From Moduliflexus sp964602655 (GTDB lineage Bacteria; Moduliflexota; Moduliflexia; Moduliflexales; Moduliflexaceae): a DNA stretch of 64,000 bases. Each line of letters opens with the position of its first letter. Positions within the stretch are counted from its first letter, which is position 1. The position numbers and the translations under genes were made by a program. Below, in pieces: positions 53,193 through 61,705 of this stretch. The notes under the pieces were generated by a model. The model worked only from the letters and a program-made list of their open reading frames with translations. It made no database searches and had not been told where the DNA came from. The stretch is taken from contig CAZRSF010000005.1 of assembly GCA_964602655.1 (NCBI GenBank), forward strand, positions 1-64,000. The letters are read 5' to 3'.

Positions 53193-54299
53193 ATGAAATC
53201 GATCAATATTGCAGTGGTAGGCGTCGGCAACTGCGCCAGTTCGCTCATTCAAGGCATCTATTATTATCAGGACAAACAGCCTGAAGACGCTATCGGTTTG
53301 ATGCACTGGGAGATCGGCGGCTATCGTCCGAACGATATTCGCGTGGTCGCCGCGTTCGACATTGATAAACGCAAAGTCGGGCAGGACGTCAATAGCGCGA
53401 TTTTCGCGAAACCGAATTGCACAGCGGTGTTTTGTGAGAATCTGCCAGCGTCCGGCGTGAAGGTCAAAATGGGGAAAATTCTGGACGGCTTTTCCGGCCA
53501 CATGAAAGACTATGCCGAACAATATACCTTTGTTCCTGCCGATGCGCTCGAACCGACTCAAGAAGAAATTGTTCGCGTACTGCAACAGGTAAAGGCGGAT
53601 ATTTTAGTGAATTATCTGCCGGTCGGATCGGAAGAAGCGACCAAGTTTTATGCCGAATGCGCATTAGAAGCCGGGATCGCGTTTATCAATAACATGCCGG
53701 TGTTTATCGCCAGCAATCCGACCTGGGCGCAGCGTTTCGCCGCGAAAAATCTCCCGATTATCGGCGACGACATCAAAGCGCAGTTAGGCGCAACCATCAC
53801 GCATCGCACGTTGACGGACCTGTTCAAAAAACGCGGCGTGAAATTGGAACGCACGTATCAGTTGAACACCGGCGGGAATACTGACTTTTTGAATATGCTG
53901 AACCGCAGCCGGTTGGCGTCCAAAAAAGTCTCGAAAACCGAGGCAGTACAGTCGGTCATGGCGCAGCGGCTTGACGACCATAATATTCATGTCGGGCCGA
54001 GCGATTATGTCCCCTGGCAGAATGACAACAAGGTCTGTTTTATCCGCATGGAAGGCAAATTGTTCGGCGATGTGCCGATGAATCTGGAACTGCGCTTATC
54101 GGTGGAAGATTCGCCGAATTCGGCGGGCGTGGCGATTGATGCGATTCGTTGCGTGAAGTTGGCGCTCAATCGCGGCGAAGGCGGCATTCTCCACGCGCCG
54201 TCCGCGTATTTCTGCAAACATCCGCCGCAACAATACACCGACGATGAAGCGTATCAAATGGTGCAAGCGTTCATCAGCGGAAACGGCGACGGGCATTAA
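53193..54299 (+). CDS. ino1: Inositol-3-phosphate synthase
   Basis: NAD-dependent isomerisation of glucose 6-phosphate to 1L-myo-inositol 1-phosphate, first step to inositol lipids and osmolytes. The Rossmann motif VVGVGNCASSLIQGI (about 6-20), the NYLPVGSEEATKFYAE segment, KAQLGATITHRTL with catalytic lysines, and NTGGNTDFLNM are conserved. Length 368 fits the shorter prokaryotic enzymes. ATG 53193 has GGGAGG eight bases upstream; the frame opens earlier (53064) but that part overlaps palindromes. Two palindromes separate it from pfkB. Confidence 0.94.
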   Translation: MKSINIAVVGVGNCASSLIQGIYYYQDKQPEDAIGLMHWEIGGYRPNDIRVVAAFDIDKRKVGQDVNSAIFAKPNCTAVFCENLPASGVKVKMGKILDGFSGHMKDYAEQYTFVPADALEPTQEEIVRVLQQVKADILVNYLPVGSEEATKFYAECALEAGIAFINNMPVFIASNPTWAQRFAAKNLPIIGDDIKAQLGATITHRTLTDLFKKRGVKLERTYQLNTGGNTDFLNMLNRSRLASKKVSKTEAVQSVMAQRLDDHNIHVGPSDYVPWQNDNKVCFIRMEGKLFGDVPMNLELRLSVEDSPNSAGVAIDAIRCVKLALNRGEGGILHAPSAYFCKHPPQQYTDDEAYQMVQAFISGNGDGH

Positions 54300-54309
54300 A
54301 AAAAATATC

Positions 54310-54361
54310 CGTAGGGGTGGGGGGCCCGCCCATATCAGGGCGAGGAGACCTCACCCCTACG
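54310..54361. repeat. Nested inverted repeat after ino1
   Basis: Outer stem CGTAGGGGTG / CACCCCTACG (10 bp) encloses an inner CGCCC / GGGCG hairpin. It may serve as terminator, though no U-tract follows. Confidence 0.65.
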
Positions 54362-54399
54362 AATGCTGTGTTATAGATGCGAGCATTGATGGTTGATAA

Positions 54400-54430
54400 G
54401 ACCTCACAGGTTTTCAAAACCTGTGAGGTC
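54400..54430. repeat. 31-nt palindrome, family A copy 4
   Basis: Perfect 15+1+15 inverted repeat, arms GACCTCACAGGTTTT and AAAACCTGTGAGGTC. It sits between the convergent ends of ino1 and the histidine kinase gene. Confidence 0.85.
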
Positions 54431-54476
54431 TTTGAGCCACGCAATATGAGTTCTAAATGCTTGCATCTATAATTTT

Positions 54477-56825
54477 TTATGCATGCATGGATTTCGGCAG
54501 CGTAAAAAAGAACGTACTGCCCTGCCCGACCGCTGATTCCACCCAGATGTTCCCTCCGTAAAATTCGATAATCTTTTTGACAATCGCCAGTCCGACGCCT
54601 GTGCTTTCGATTTCGTCGCGCACATGGAGCGTTTGAAAGATTTGAAAAATGCGCTCTTGGTATTGCGCATCTATTCCTGGTCCATTATCGCTGACGCTGA
54701 ACTGCCAGAATGCGCCATCATCCTGACAACAGATCGATATTTCCCCTTGCGATTTGTCCATGAATTTGATCGCATTGCCGATCAAATTCTGGAAGACCTG
54801 CAAGAGGCGCGTTTTATCGCCGACAATCGTGGGAAAGATGTCCGGCAGCATGACCGTGATCTGCGACGGCGGAGCGAGCGTGTCGAGCGCTTCCAGCAGT
54901 AGCAATTTCGAATCGAGCGGTTCGTCGTTGCCGGTCATGCGCCCGACACGCGAATATTCCAATACGCCGCTGATCAGGTTGTCCATTCGCTTGACGCGGC
55001 TCAGCAGCAACGCGGTATATTCTTTGCCTTGCTCGTCAAGCGCCCCGGCATAATCTTGTACAAGCCAATTGACGAGCTGCGTGATATTCCGCAACGGGGC
55101 TTTCAGGTCGTGCGAGACGATGTAGGCGAAACTTCGCAGTTCCTCGTTGACGGCTTCCAGTTGCGACGTGCGCTGCGCGACGCGATCTTCCAGTTCGGCA
55201 TTGAGTGTGCGAATGGCTTCTTCGTCGTGTTTACGCCCGGTGACATCGGTGACAATGCCTTCGATGGCAATGGGATTTCCCTGCTCGTCTCGAATCAGCA
55301 CATTGCGCTGATTTAACCAACGGATGTCCCCGGATTTATGCTGAATTTGATACTCATATGAGGGGGGGACATCTCCCAGTAAGAGTTTCTGCCATGCATC
55401 TTCGAAATAGCGCCTCCAATCCGGATGTATCACCGCAGCAATCAACTGCGGCTTCTGATAGAATTCTTCCGGGGCATACCCCAAGATCACCTCAGCGGCA
55501 GGGCTGATATATTCATAGCGGCCATCAGGCAGCGACATCCGGTAAATCATATCTTTGGCGTTTTCGGTCAACCTGCGGAACCGGGCTTCACTTTCACGTA
55601 ACGCAGCCTCGGCCTGGGTGAGAGTCGAGATCGTCGAACGTTGCTCATGCAATAGCGTATTGACCTGCTGTGAGAGCCGATTAAAGGTCTGTCCCAATGT
55701 TCCGTACTCATCCGCCGTCTTCAGTTCGACTCGCGCCGCCAAATCACCTTGTAACTGGCGATGCGTCACGGCGGTGATATGCTTGAGCGGCTGCGCGATC
55801 ACGCGCATAACCACGACAGACATCAACAGGAAGGCCATGATCAGAACTCCGCTCGCAATCCCGACCAATACCCACACGGTTTCTCTGATTTTTTGAAACG
55901 TTTTCGCCCGTGAAATGTTCGCCGCAACATAGCCCACGATCTCGTCTTGATACATCAGCGGTCGCAGCATCGCATCATACGTCTTCCCATCCGCATCCGC
56001 AAGCTTGATGACCTGGTCGCGGTCGGATGCGTTCCCCCCATGCTCACGGTCAAGATTCGGCATAGGGAGGACGCCCTGTCCTTGCTGACCCTCCATATCA
56101 TAGATCGTAAAATGTACGCCTAAATCGTGATCCAGTTCTGTCAAATTGAAGTCCAGGGGTTTCTCTAAGAGAAAGCGCCCTAACTCTTCTCCCTGATGTA
56201 AGTTGTAGTTGATCTCATTGAACGCGCTGCGATATGGCAAATCGGCTATCAGCAACAGCCCGTCATGCGTCGTTTTCAGGAACAGCGTTTGAGGAAACGT
56301 GGGAAACGTCAGGGGAAATATCTGGGGCGGCGAAGTGAGCGCGGCAATGGATATCTGCCCGTCGGCCTGTTTTCGAATCAGCCGATATTTGAGGATTTGC
56401 TCCTCAAGATAGATTTGGCTGGTTCCTCCGAGGGCGCGGTCATAATACAGACGCAACTGCAAGTCCCCGCTCCCTTCGATCTGATAATAAAATGCCAACC
56501 GGGCAGCATTGACCAGCGTTCCAAACTCAATCATCTTCGCAGGGACCTGGATATCGGTGCTGTCAATCAGGACCATCGCCTTAAACGCCAGTGTGGTAGT
56601 GAACGAGTTGGTCAGCGATTCATAAAACAGATGATTGTCACGGGCGACGCCGCGCTCGAATTCCCGCTGAAAACTCCCCAGCGCGGCAGTCAGCCGCTCG
56701 GCATTTTGATCCCGTGTCTGCACATAGTTGAGCAACGCGGCGCCCATTGTCAGGCCAATAAACGCGATGGCCAGCAGCAGGGTTAACAGCAGGAGCACTT
56801 TGTTTTGGACGGTCAACGTTTTCAT
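54477..56825 (-). CDS. Membrane sensor histidine kinase with HAMP and PAS domains (kinase 1)
   Basis: Two membrane helices (about 7-28 and 320-345) flank an extracytoplasmic sensor domain of about 290 residues that I cannot assign with confidence; it looks CHASE4-like. HAMP (about 345-395), PAS with PAC (about 425-545), then a HisKA domain with phospho-acceptor His near 570 (SFAYIVSHDLKAPLRNI) and HATPase (NLIGNAIKFMDK, DNGPGID, TGVGLAIVKK). Start ATG 56825 has AAAAGGA upstream; TTG 56840 is less likely. It begins 20 bp after the sugar-binding lipoprotein gene, the probable ligand-presenting partner. The kinase core is very similar to those of kinases 2-4. No response regulator is nearby. Confidence 0.92.
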   Translation of the reverse strand: MKTLTVQNKVLLLLTLLLAIAFIGLTMGAALLNYVQTRDQNAERLTAALGSFQREFERGVARDNHLFYESLTNSFTTTLAFKAMVLIDSTDIQVPAKMIEFGTLVNAARLAFYYQIEGSGDLQLRLYYDRALGGTSQIYLEEQILKYRLIRKQADGQISIAALTSPPQIFPLTFPTFPQTLFLKTTHDGLLLIADLPYRSAFNEINYNLHQGEELGRFLLEKPLDFNLTELDHDLGVHFTIYDMEGQQGQGVLPMPNLDREHGGNASDRDQVIKLADADGKTYDAMLRPLMYQDEIVGYVAANISRAKTFQKIRETVWVLVGIASGVLIMAFLLMSVVVMRVIAQPLKHITAVTHRQLQGDLAARVELKTADEYGTLGQTFNRLSQQVNTLLHEQRSTISTLTQAEAALRESEARFRRLTENAKDMIYRMSLPDGRYEYISPAAEVILGYAPEEFYQKPQLIAAVIHPDWRRYFEDAWQKLLLGDVPPSYEYQIQHKSGDIRWLNQRNVLIRDEQGNPIAIEGIVTDVTGRKHDEEAIRTLNAELEDRVAQRTSQLEAVNEELRSFAYIVSHDLKAPLRNITQLVNWLVQDYAGALDEQGKEYTALLLSRVKRMDNLISGVLEYSRVGRMTGNDEPLDSKLLLLEALDTLAPPSQITVMLPDIFPTIVGDKTRLLQVFQNLIGNAIKFMDKSQGEISICCQDDGAFWQFSVSDNGPGIDAQYQERIFQIFQTLHVRDEIESTGVGLAIVKKIIEFYGGNIWVESAVGQGSTFFFTLPKSMHA

Positions 56826-56845
56826 GCGAATCCTTTTCAACTTCC

Positions 56846-57976
56846 TTAAAACCCATAGATTAACGGAGGTTCCTGATTCACCTCCACTTTCGGAACGTTC
56901 TTATACCGGGCGATGTCATCTTTCCCAATGATCGTTGCTCCGGTATCAATGCTGGCCGGCACATGCCCAAACCCCGGACGGCTGGATGGGATGCCGGTCG
57001 GATGTGCCGCGCTATACGCCAGCAGCATCCCGTAATAGCCCATCAAATAGGGGTTCTGAACCACCGTGGCGCGGATTTCCCCTTGTTCAATCCTCGCAAT
57101 GGTTGCCCGACTAAAATCAAACGCCAGAATGGAGACCTGCCCCTGTAACTGAAGATCGCGGACTGCTTTGACAGCGGCCTCACCCGTCCCCGCCCATGTA
57201 CCGAATAACCCCTGGATTTCAGGATGGGCTTTCAACAAAATCTTATACTCATAGAGCGCATTTTCCTGTGGTTCTCCCTGCCCTTCCCCTTCAATGAGAT
57301 AGATGGCTGTGTCTGGCGACTGGCTCGCCACGCCAGCACGAAACCCCTGTAGCCGCTCCTCTAAGTGCACGGCGTTTTTGATCGTCGAAACCCCGATGGC
57401 CCCCTTACGATTCAACCATTGTGCCATTGTGATCCCCGCCGCATACCCGGCCTGATAGTTATCGGTTGTCACTACGGCGAGGCGTTTGCTTTCCGGCGCA
57501 TCCGAATCAAAACAGATCACCGGAATCCCGGCCTCAATCGCGGTATTGATCACAGGAGTAAGCAGCGTTTTATCCCCAGCGGAGACGAGAATGCCATTGA
57601 CGCTGCGGCGTATTGCGTTTTGCAATGTATTTGCTTCCAGGGAAGCATTCCAAGTGACCGGGCCTTGCCATTCGACGTTCACATGCGGCCCAAGCATGCG
57701 GGCGGCATCATACATCCCGGCAAACGTCCAGGCAAAAAATTCTACGCCCCTGCTAAACGAAATCATGACATAGGTTTCCTGGCTGGCCGCAGGCGCGGGG
57801 GCAGGGGCGGGGGCGTCTGCGGCATGCGCCGCGACATTCCAGCATACGCAGCCTGCAAGTGACAAACACAGTACACTGATGCCGATCCGGTGCTGCCAGA
57901 CGATATACCGGCGGATACGCACCGGAGTGACACAAATCCTTTGCGCCCATGTAGTTATCAGCTCGATTCTTCTCAT
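56846..57976 (-). CDS. Ribose-type sugar-binding protein, probable lipoprotein (copy 1)
   Basis: Peripl_BP_4 fold of the RbsB family: MISFSRGVEFFAWTFAGMYDAA near the start, GIPVICFDSDAPES, and LMGYYGMLLAYSAAHPTG toward the end. An unusually long basic N-terminus (about 35 residues) precedes a hydrophobic stretch with lipobox LAGC, then an Ala/Pro linker, so it is likely lipid-anchored. Start ATG 57976 has AAGGAAG six bases upstream. No permease or ATPase gene is adjacent; it lies between kinase genes and has a twin of identical length (376 residues) exactly 1,251 bp upstream. A sensing rather than transport role is likely. Confidence 0.88.
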   Translation of the reverse strand: MRRIELITTWAQRICVTPVRIRRYIVWQHRIGISVLCLSLAGCVCWNVAAHAADAPAPAPAPAASQETYVMISFSRGVEFFAWTFAGMYDAARMLGPHVNVEWQGPVTWNASLEANTLQNAIRRSVNGILVSAGDKTLLTPVINTAIEAGIPVICFDSDAPESKRLAVVTTDNYQAGYAAGITMAQWLNRKGAIGVSTIKNAVHLEERLQGFRAGVASQSPDTAIYLIEGEGQGEPQENALYEYKILLKAHPEIQGLFGTWAGTGEAAVKAVRDLQLQGQVSILAFDFSRATIARIEQGEIRATVVQNPYLMGYYGMLLAYSAAHPTGIPSSRPGFGHVPASIDTGATIIGKDDIARYKNVPKVEVNQEPPLIYGF

Positions 57977-58096
57977 ACGTAGCTTCCTTTTTTGCCTGTT
58001 GGCATGTGTATGACGCGCTGCCGGTCTGAGGCGGAAAGGCTTCAGACAGTCATTGCGCGATAGCATCCCAATATGTGTTCCGTGGTCTTCTGGACA

Positions 58097-59227
58097 TTAA
58101 AACCCGTAGATTAACGGAGGTTCCTGGTTCACTTCCACTTTCGGGATATTCTTATACCGGGCAACGTCATCTTTCCCAATGATCGTTGCTCCGGTATCAA
58201 TGCTGGCCGGGATATGCCCAAACCCCGGACGGCTGGATGGGATGCCGGTCGGATGCGCGGCACTGTACGCTAAGAGCAAACCATAATACCCCATCAGATA
58301 GGGATTCTGCGCCACGGTCGCTCTGATCCTGCCCTGTTCGATGGCCTGAATCGTCGTGGTATCAAAATCAAACGACAGAATCTGGATGGTCTCGGTCAGG
58401 TTGAGATCATGGACGGCCTGGGCTGCCGCAATGCCTGTTTTGGCCCAGACAGCAAATAAGCCCTTCATGTCTGGATGCGCTTTCAGGAGGATTTTATAGT
58501 CATTCACAAGATTCGCATCAGGGAGGCTGAAGGCTTCTTCTTCAATAACGAAGATTTGCGTTTCAGGTGAAACACTGGTCATTCCGGCCTTAAAACCGCG
58601 CAGGCGCTCTTCCAGATGGATCACATTTTTGGTCGTGACCACGCCGACGCTGTCTTGCGTCCCATTGAGCCATCCGGCCATCGTCGTCCCCGCCAAATAT
58701 CCGGCGCGATAATTATCCGTCGCGACGATGGCCAGCCGTTGACTCTCCGGCACATCGGAATCAAAACAGATGACCGGAATCCCGGCTTCGATGGCTTCAT
58801 TGATGACGGGCTTAAAAATATCTTTATTGGCGGCAGTCACCACGATCCCGGCGACGCGGCGTTTGATGGCCGCTTTCAGAATATTGGCTTCAAGCGACGC
58901 TTGATCTTTTAAATAACGGGGCGGACCGTGCCATTCGACCTTGACGTGCGGGCCTAACAGCGCGGCCGCATCATACATCCCGGCAAACGACCAGGCAAAA
59001 AGCTCGCGGCCCCAGCCAAACGAGATCATGACATAGGTTTCCTGATTGTCTGCTGGCTCGGGAACGTTTGCGGCATCCACCTCGACATTCCAGCATATAC
59101 AGCCTGCAAGCGCCAAACACACTAAACCGATGCAGTTCCAGCGCTGCCAGACGATAGACCGCCGGATACGCGCCGGAGTGACACCAATCCTTTGCGCCCA
59201 TGTGATTATCAGATCAATTTTTCTCAT
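58097..59227 (-). CDS. Ribose-type sugar-binding protein, probable lipoprotein (copy 2)
   Basis: Tandem paralogue of copy 1 with the same 376-residue length, the same basic N-terminal extension (WAQRIGVTPARIRRSIVWQR), lipobox LAGC and binding-protein fold. The last 65 residues (from GYYGLLLAYSAAHPTG to the shared end PPLIYGF) are nearly identical to copy 1, whereas the ligand-facing middle differs more, which suggests ligand divergence or gene conversion of the 3' end. AAGGAGGAAA precedes ATG 59227. It lies 57 bp after kinase 2. Confidence 0.88.
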   Translation of the reverse strand: MRKIDLIITWAQRIGVTPARIRRSIVWQRWNCIGLVCLALAGCICWNVEVDAANVPEPADNQETYVMISFGWGRELFAWSFAGMYDAAALLGPHVKVEWHGPPRYLKDQASLEANILKAAIKRRVAGIVVTAANKDIFKPVINEAIEAGIPVICFDSDVPESQRLAIVATDNYRAGYLAGTTMAGWLNGTQDSVGVVTTKNVIHLEERLRGFKAGMTSVSPETQIFVIEEEAFSLPDANLVNDYKILLKAHPDMKGLFAVWAKTGIAAAQAVHDLNLTETIQILSFDFDTTTIQAIEQGRIRATVAQNPYLMGYYGLLLAYSAAHPTGIPSSRPGFGHIPASIDTGATIIGKDDVARYKNIPKVEVNQEPPLIYGF

Positions 59228-59284
59228 ACGCAATTTCCTCCTTTGCTTGTTGGCAGCGGCCATCGCGTCAACAGACGCAATCTG

Positions 59285-61705
59285 TTATTGCGATGTGTTC
59301 GGTAGCGTAAACACAAACGTACTCCCTTTTTCTATCGTTGAATCCACCCAGATTTTCCCACCATAAAATTCGACGATTTTTTTGACAATTGCCAGTCCGA
59401 CCCCGGTGTTTTCCACTTCGTCGCGAGGATGGAGCGTTTGAAAAATCTGAAAAATCCGCTCATAATGCTGCGCATCGATCCCCGGCCCGTTATCGGCCAC
59501 GCTGAACTGCCAATATGCCCCGTCATCTCGACAACCGATGGTAATGGTTCCCTGTAACTTGTCCATAAATTTGATCGCATTGCCGATGAGATTTTGGAAG
59601 ACTTGCGCGATGCGCGTTCTGTCGCCGACAATGGTCGGCAAGGCGTCAGCAAGCGTGATCGCGATCTGAGGCGGCGGCGCGAGCGTATCCACCACTTCCG
59701 GCAGCAGCGCGTTCAGATCGAGCGGTTCGTCGCTGCCCCGTACGCGCCCGATGCGCGAATATTCCAGCACACCGTTGATCAGGTTGTCCATCCGTTTGAC
59801 CCGGTTCAACAGCAAATCGGCGTATTCTTTGCCTTGCTTGTCGAACGCTCCGGCGTAATCATCCACCAGCCAATTGACGAGTTGAGCGATGTTGCGTAAT
59901 GGCGCTTTGAGGTCGTGCGAGACAATGTAGGCGAAGCTTTCCAACTCCTTGTTCGTCGCTTTGAGCTGCGCCGTGCGCTGCTGAACACGCGCTTCGAGTT
60001 CGACGTTGAGCCGACGCACATCCTCTTCGGCGCGTTTACGCTCGGTGATGTCACGGTTGAACCCGACTAATCCGATAATGTGTCCTTGTACATCATAGAT
60101 TGGCGCTTTGGTGGTCAAAAACCAATATTGTTCGCCTGTCGCATGGCTGAAGGCAGAGTCTTCGCGATTGATCAGCGTTTGTCCCGTTGTCATGACGACA
60201 CGCTCTTCTTCTTCGAACCGAAGCGTCCGTTCCGTGTCGTGAAAATCGCGATCAGTTTTTCCGTACACTTCTTCTATGGAGCGCAGCCCAAACACTCGAA
60301 GCGTGGCTTGATTGGCGATAAGAAAACGATGATCCAAATCTTTCGCGTAAATGTGATCGGGCGTGCTATCAATCAACATCTGCAACAGGTTATGCTTTTC
60401 CGCCAGCTCCTTTTCGATTTTTTGCTGCGCGAGTTCCGCGCGTTGACGCGCCGTAATCATCTGATTGGCCGACAGCGCTAAGCGTTCGAACTCCGTAAAA
60501 TGCAAGGGCGCATCCGTAATCGGCGTCAGGTCGGTCGCGGCAGTCTCGAAAAAGGTCGTGAAGGCGTGAAAACTGTTGGCGATTTGCTTGCCAAGAGAGT
60601 GAGCCGCCGCGAAACTTCCGCCAAGCAGTGCGGCGAAGACAGCAAGCATACTGATGATGTCGCGTCGAATCTGCCGCATGAGCGCTGTCTGTTTCAGGGC
60701 GATGATTGCGTCAATCTCATCGAGATAGACCCCAGCGCCGATGATCCATTCCCATTCCGGCACACCTTTGACAAACGCAATTTTCGGGGAGGGCGTCGGG
60801 TTGCTGAGTTTTTTCCAGGAATACCGGACGAAGCCACCCTCTGGTTGTTCAGCGGCTTTGCGCTGCGCCTGCGTGATTTTGACGCCGTTCGGATCGGTCA
60901 AATCCGAGACGCTTCCTGTGCCGACCGTGATTGCGCCGTTCGTAAAGAGCGGATCAGCGTGATACGTGCTGCCGAACAGATAGCCGTCTTTGCCGAATCT
61001 GACCGTTATCAGCCGTTGGAGCGTTTCCTGCTGAATATCTGCGCGGACATCCTCCAGATACTCGCCCGTGCCGATGATCCAGTCATACGGCTCGAAGCGC
61101 TTGACAAATGCCATTTTAGGGAAATCCTGCCCTTGCATATTCGGTTTCGTCCATCTGTACTGATAAAACCCCTCGCCGGATTGTTTCACGAGCGCGATGA
61201 TGTCTCGAATAACATACTGCCCTTTCGTATCCCGCATCCCGGACATATCTTGCCCCTCGAATTCCGGGCGATCAGCGAAAAGCTCTTCGATGCCGTTCAT
61301 ATTGACGGCGAAATAGTAGCCCCGGCCATGATTGAAGCGCGCAGGGCGCAGCGCGTCTTTAATCATCTGCTGAATCGCCTCGGCATCGAGGCTGTCGTGA
61401 TATTGGTTATACAGATTCCAGGCAATCGCATACGCTTCATTGACACGGTCGCGGATTGACTGTTGCAAGCGTTCTTCCGTCAGGCGGCTCTGATACTGAA
61501 TATAGGCGACGGTTTCTTCCACGGTGTTTTTCAACAGGTCTTGCTGGTATGCCAGATCATCGGCGCGCATCTCGTCAGTTTCCTGGCGCAACTCTTGAAA
61601 TTCACGAAGAATCCACCAGGTCGTGATACTCGTCATTACGACAAAAATCGTGACAATCATATACATCCGAAAGGTATGAGCGACACTGGCTTGCCTGCGT
61701 TTCAT
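59285..61705 (-). CDS. Membrane sensor histidine kinase with double Cache and PAS domains (kinase 2)
   Basis: One membrane helix (about 15-35), then two successive sCache_2-type sensor modules outside (first: RGYYFAVNMNG and AFVKRFEPYDWIIGTGEYL; second: DGYLFGSTYHADPLF and AFVKGVPEWEWIIGAGVYL), a second helix (about 345-365), a PAS domain (about 425-545), HisKA with His near 597 (SHDLKAPLRNIAQLVNWL) and HATPase. Start ATG 61705 has GGAGGAAG five bases upstream. The ATG overlaps the stop of kinase 3 by 4 bases (ATGA), so the two are coupled. Cache domains bind small carboxylates, amino acids or similar; ligand not predictable here. Confidence 0.93.
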   Translation of the reverse strand: MKRRQASVAHTFRMYMIVTIFVVMTSITTWWILREFQELRQETDEMRADDLAYQQDLLKNTVEETVAYIQYQSRLTEERLQQSIRDRVNEAYAIAWNLYNQYHDSLDAEAIQQMIKDALRPARFNHGRGYYFAVNMNGIEELFADRPEFEGQDMSGMRDTKGQYVIRDIIALVKQSGEGFYQYRWTKPNMQGQDFPKMAFVKRFEPYDWIIGTGEYLEDVRADIQQETLQRLITVRFGKDGYLFGSTYHADPLFTNGAITVGTGSVSDLTDPNGVKITQAQRKAAEQPEGGFVRYSWKKLSNPTPSPKIAFVKGVPEWEWIIGAGVYLDEIDAIIALKQTALMRQIRRDIISMLAVFAALLGGSFAAAHSLGKQIANSFHAFTTFFETAATDLTPITDAPLHFTEFERLALSANQMITARQRAELAQQKIEKELAEKHNLLQMLIDSTPDHIYAKDLDHRFLIANQATLRVFGLRSIEEVYGKTDRDFHDTERTLRFEEEERVVMTTGQTLINREDSAFSHATGEQYWFLTTKAPIYDVQGHIIGLVGFNRDITERKRAEEDVRRLNVELEARVQQRTAQLKATNKELESFAYIVSHDLKAPLRNIAQLVNWLVDDYAGAFDKQGKEYADLLLNRVKRMDNLINGVLEYSRIGRVRGSDEPLDLNALLPEVVDTLAPPPQIAITLADALPTIVGDRTRIAQVFQNLIGNAIKFMDKLQGTITIGCRDDGAYWQFSVADNGPGIDAQHYERIFQIFQTLHPRDEVENTGVGLAIVKKIVEFYGGKIWVDSTIEKGSTFVFTLPNTSQ

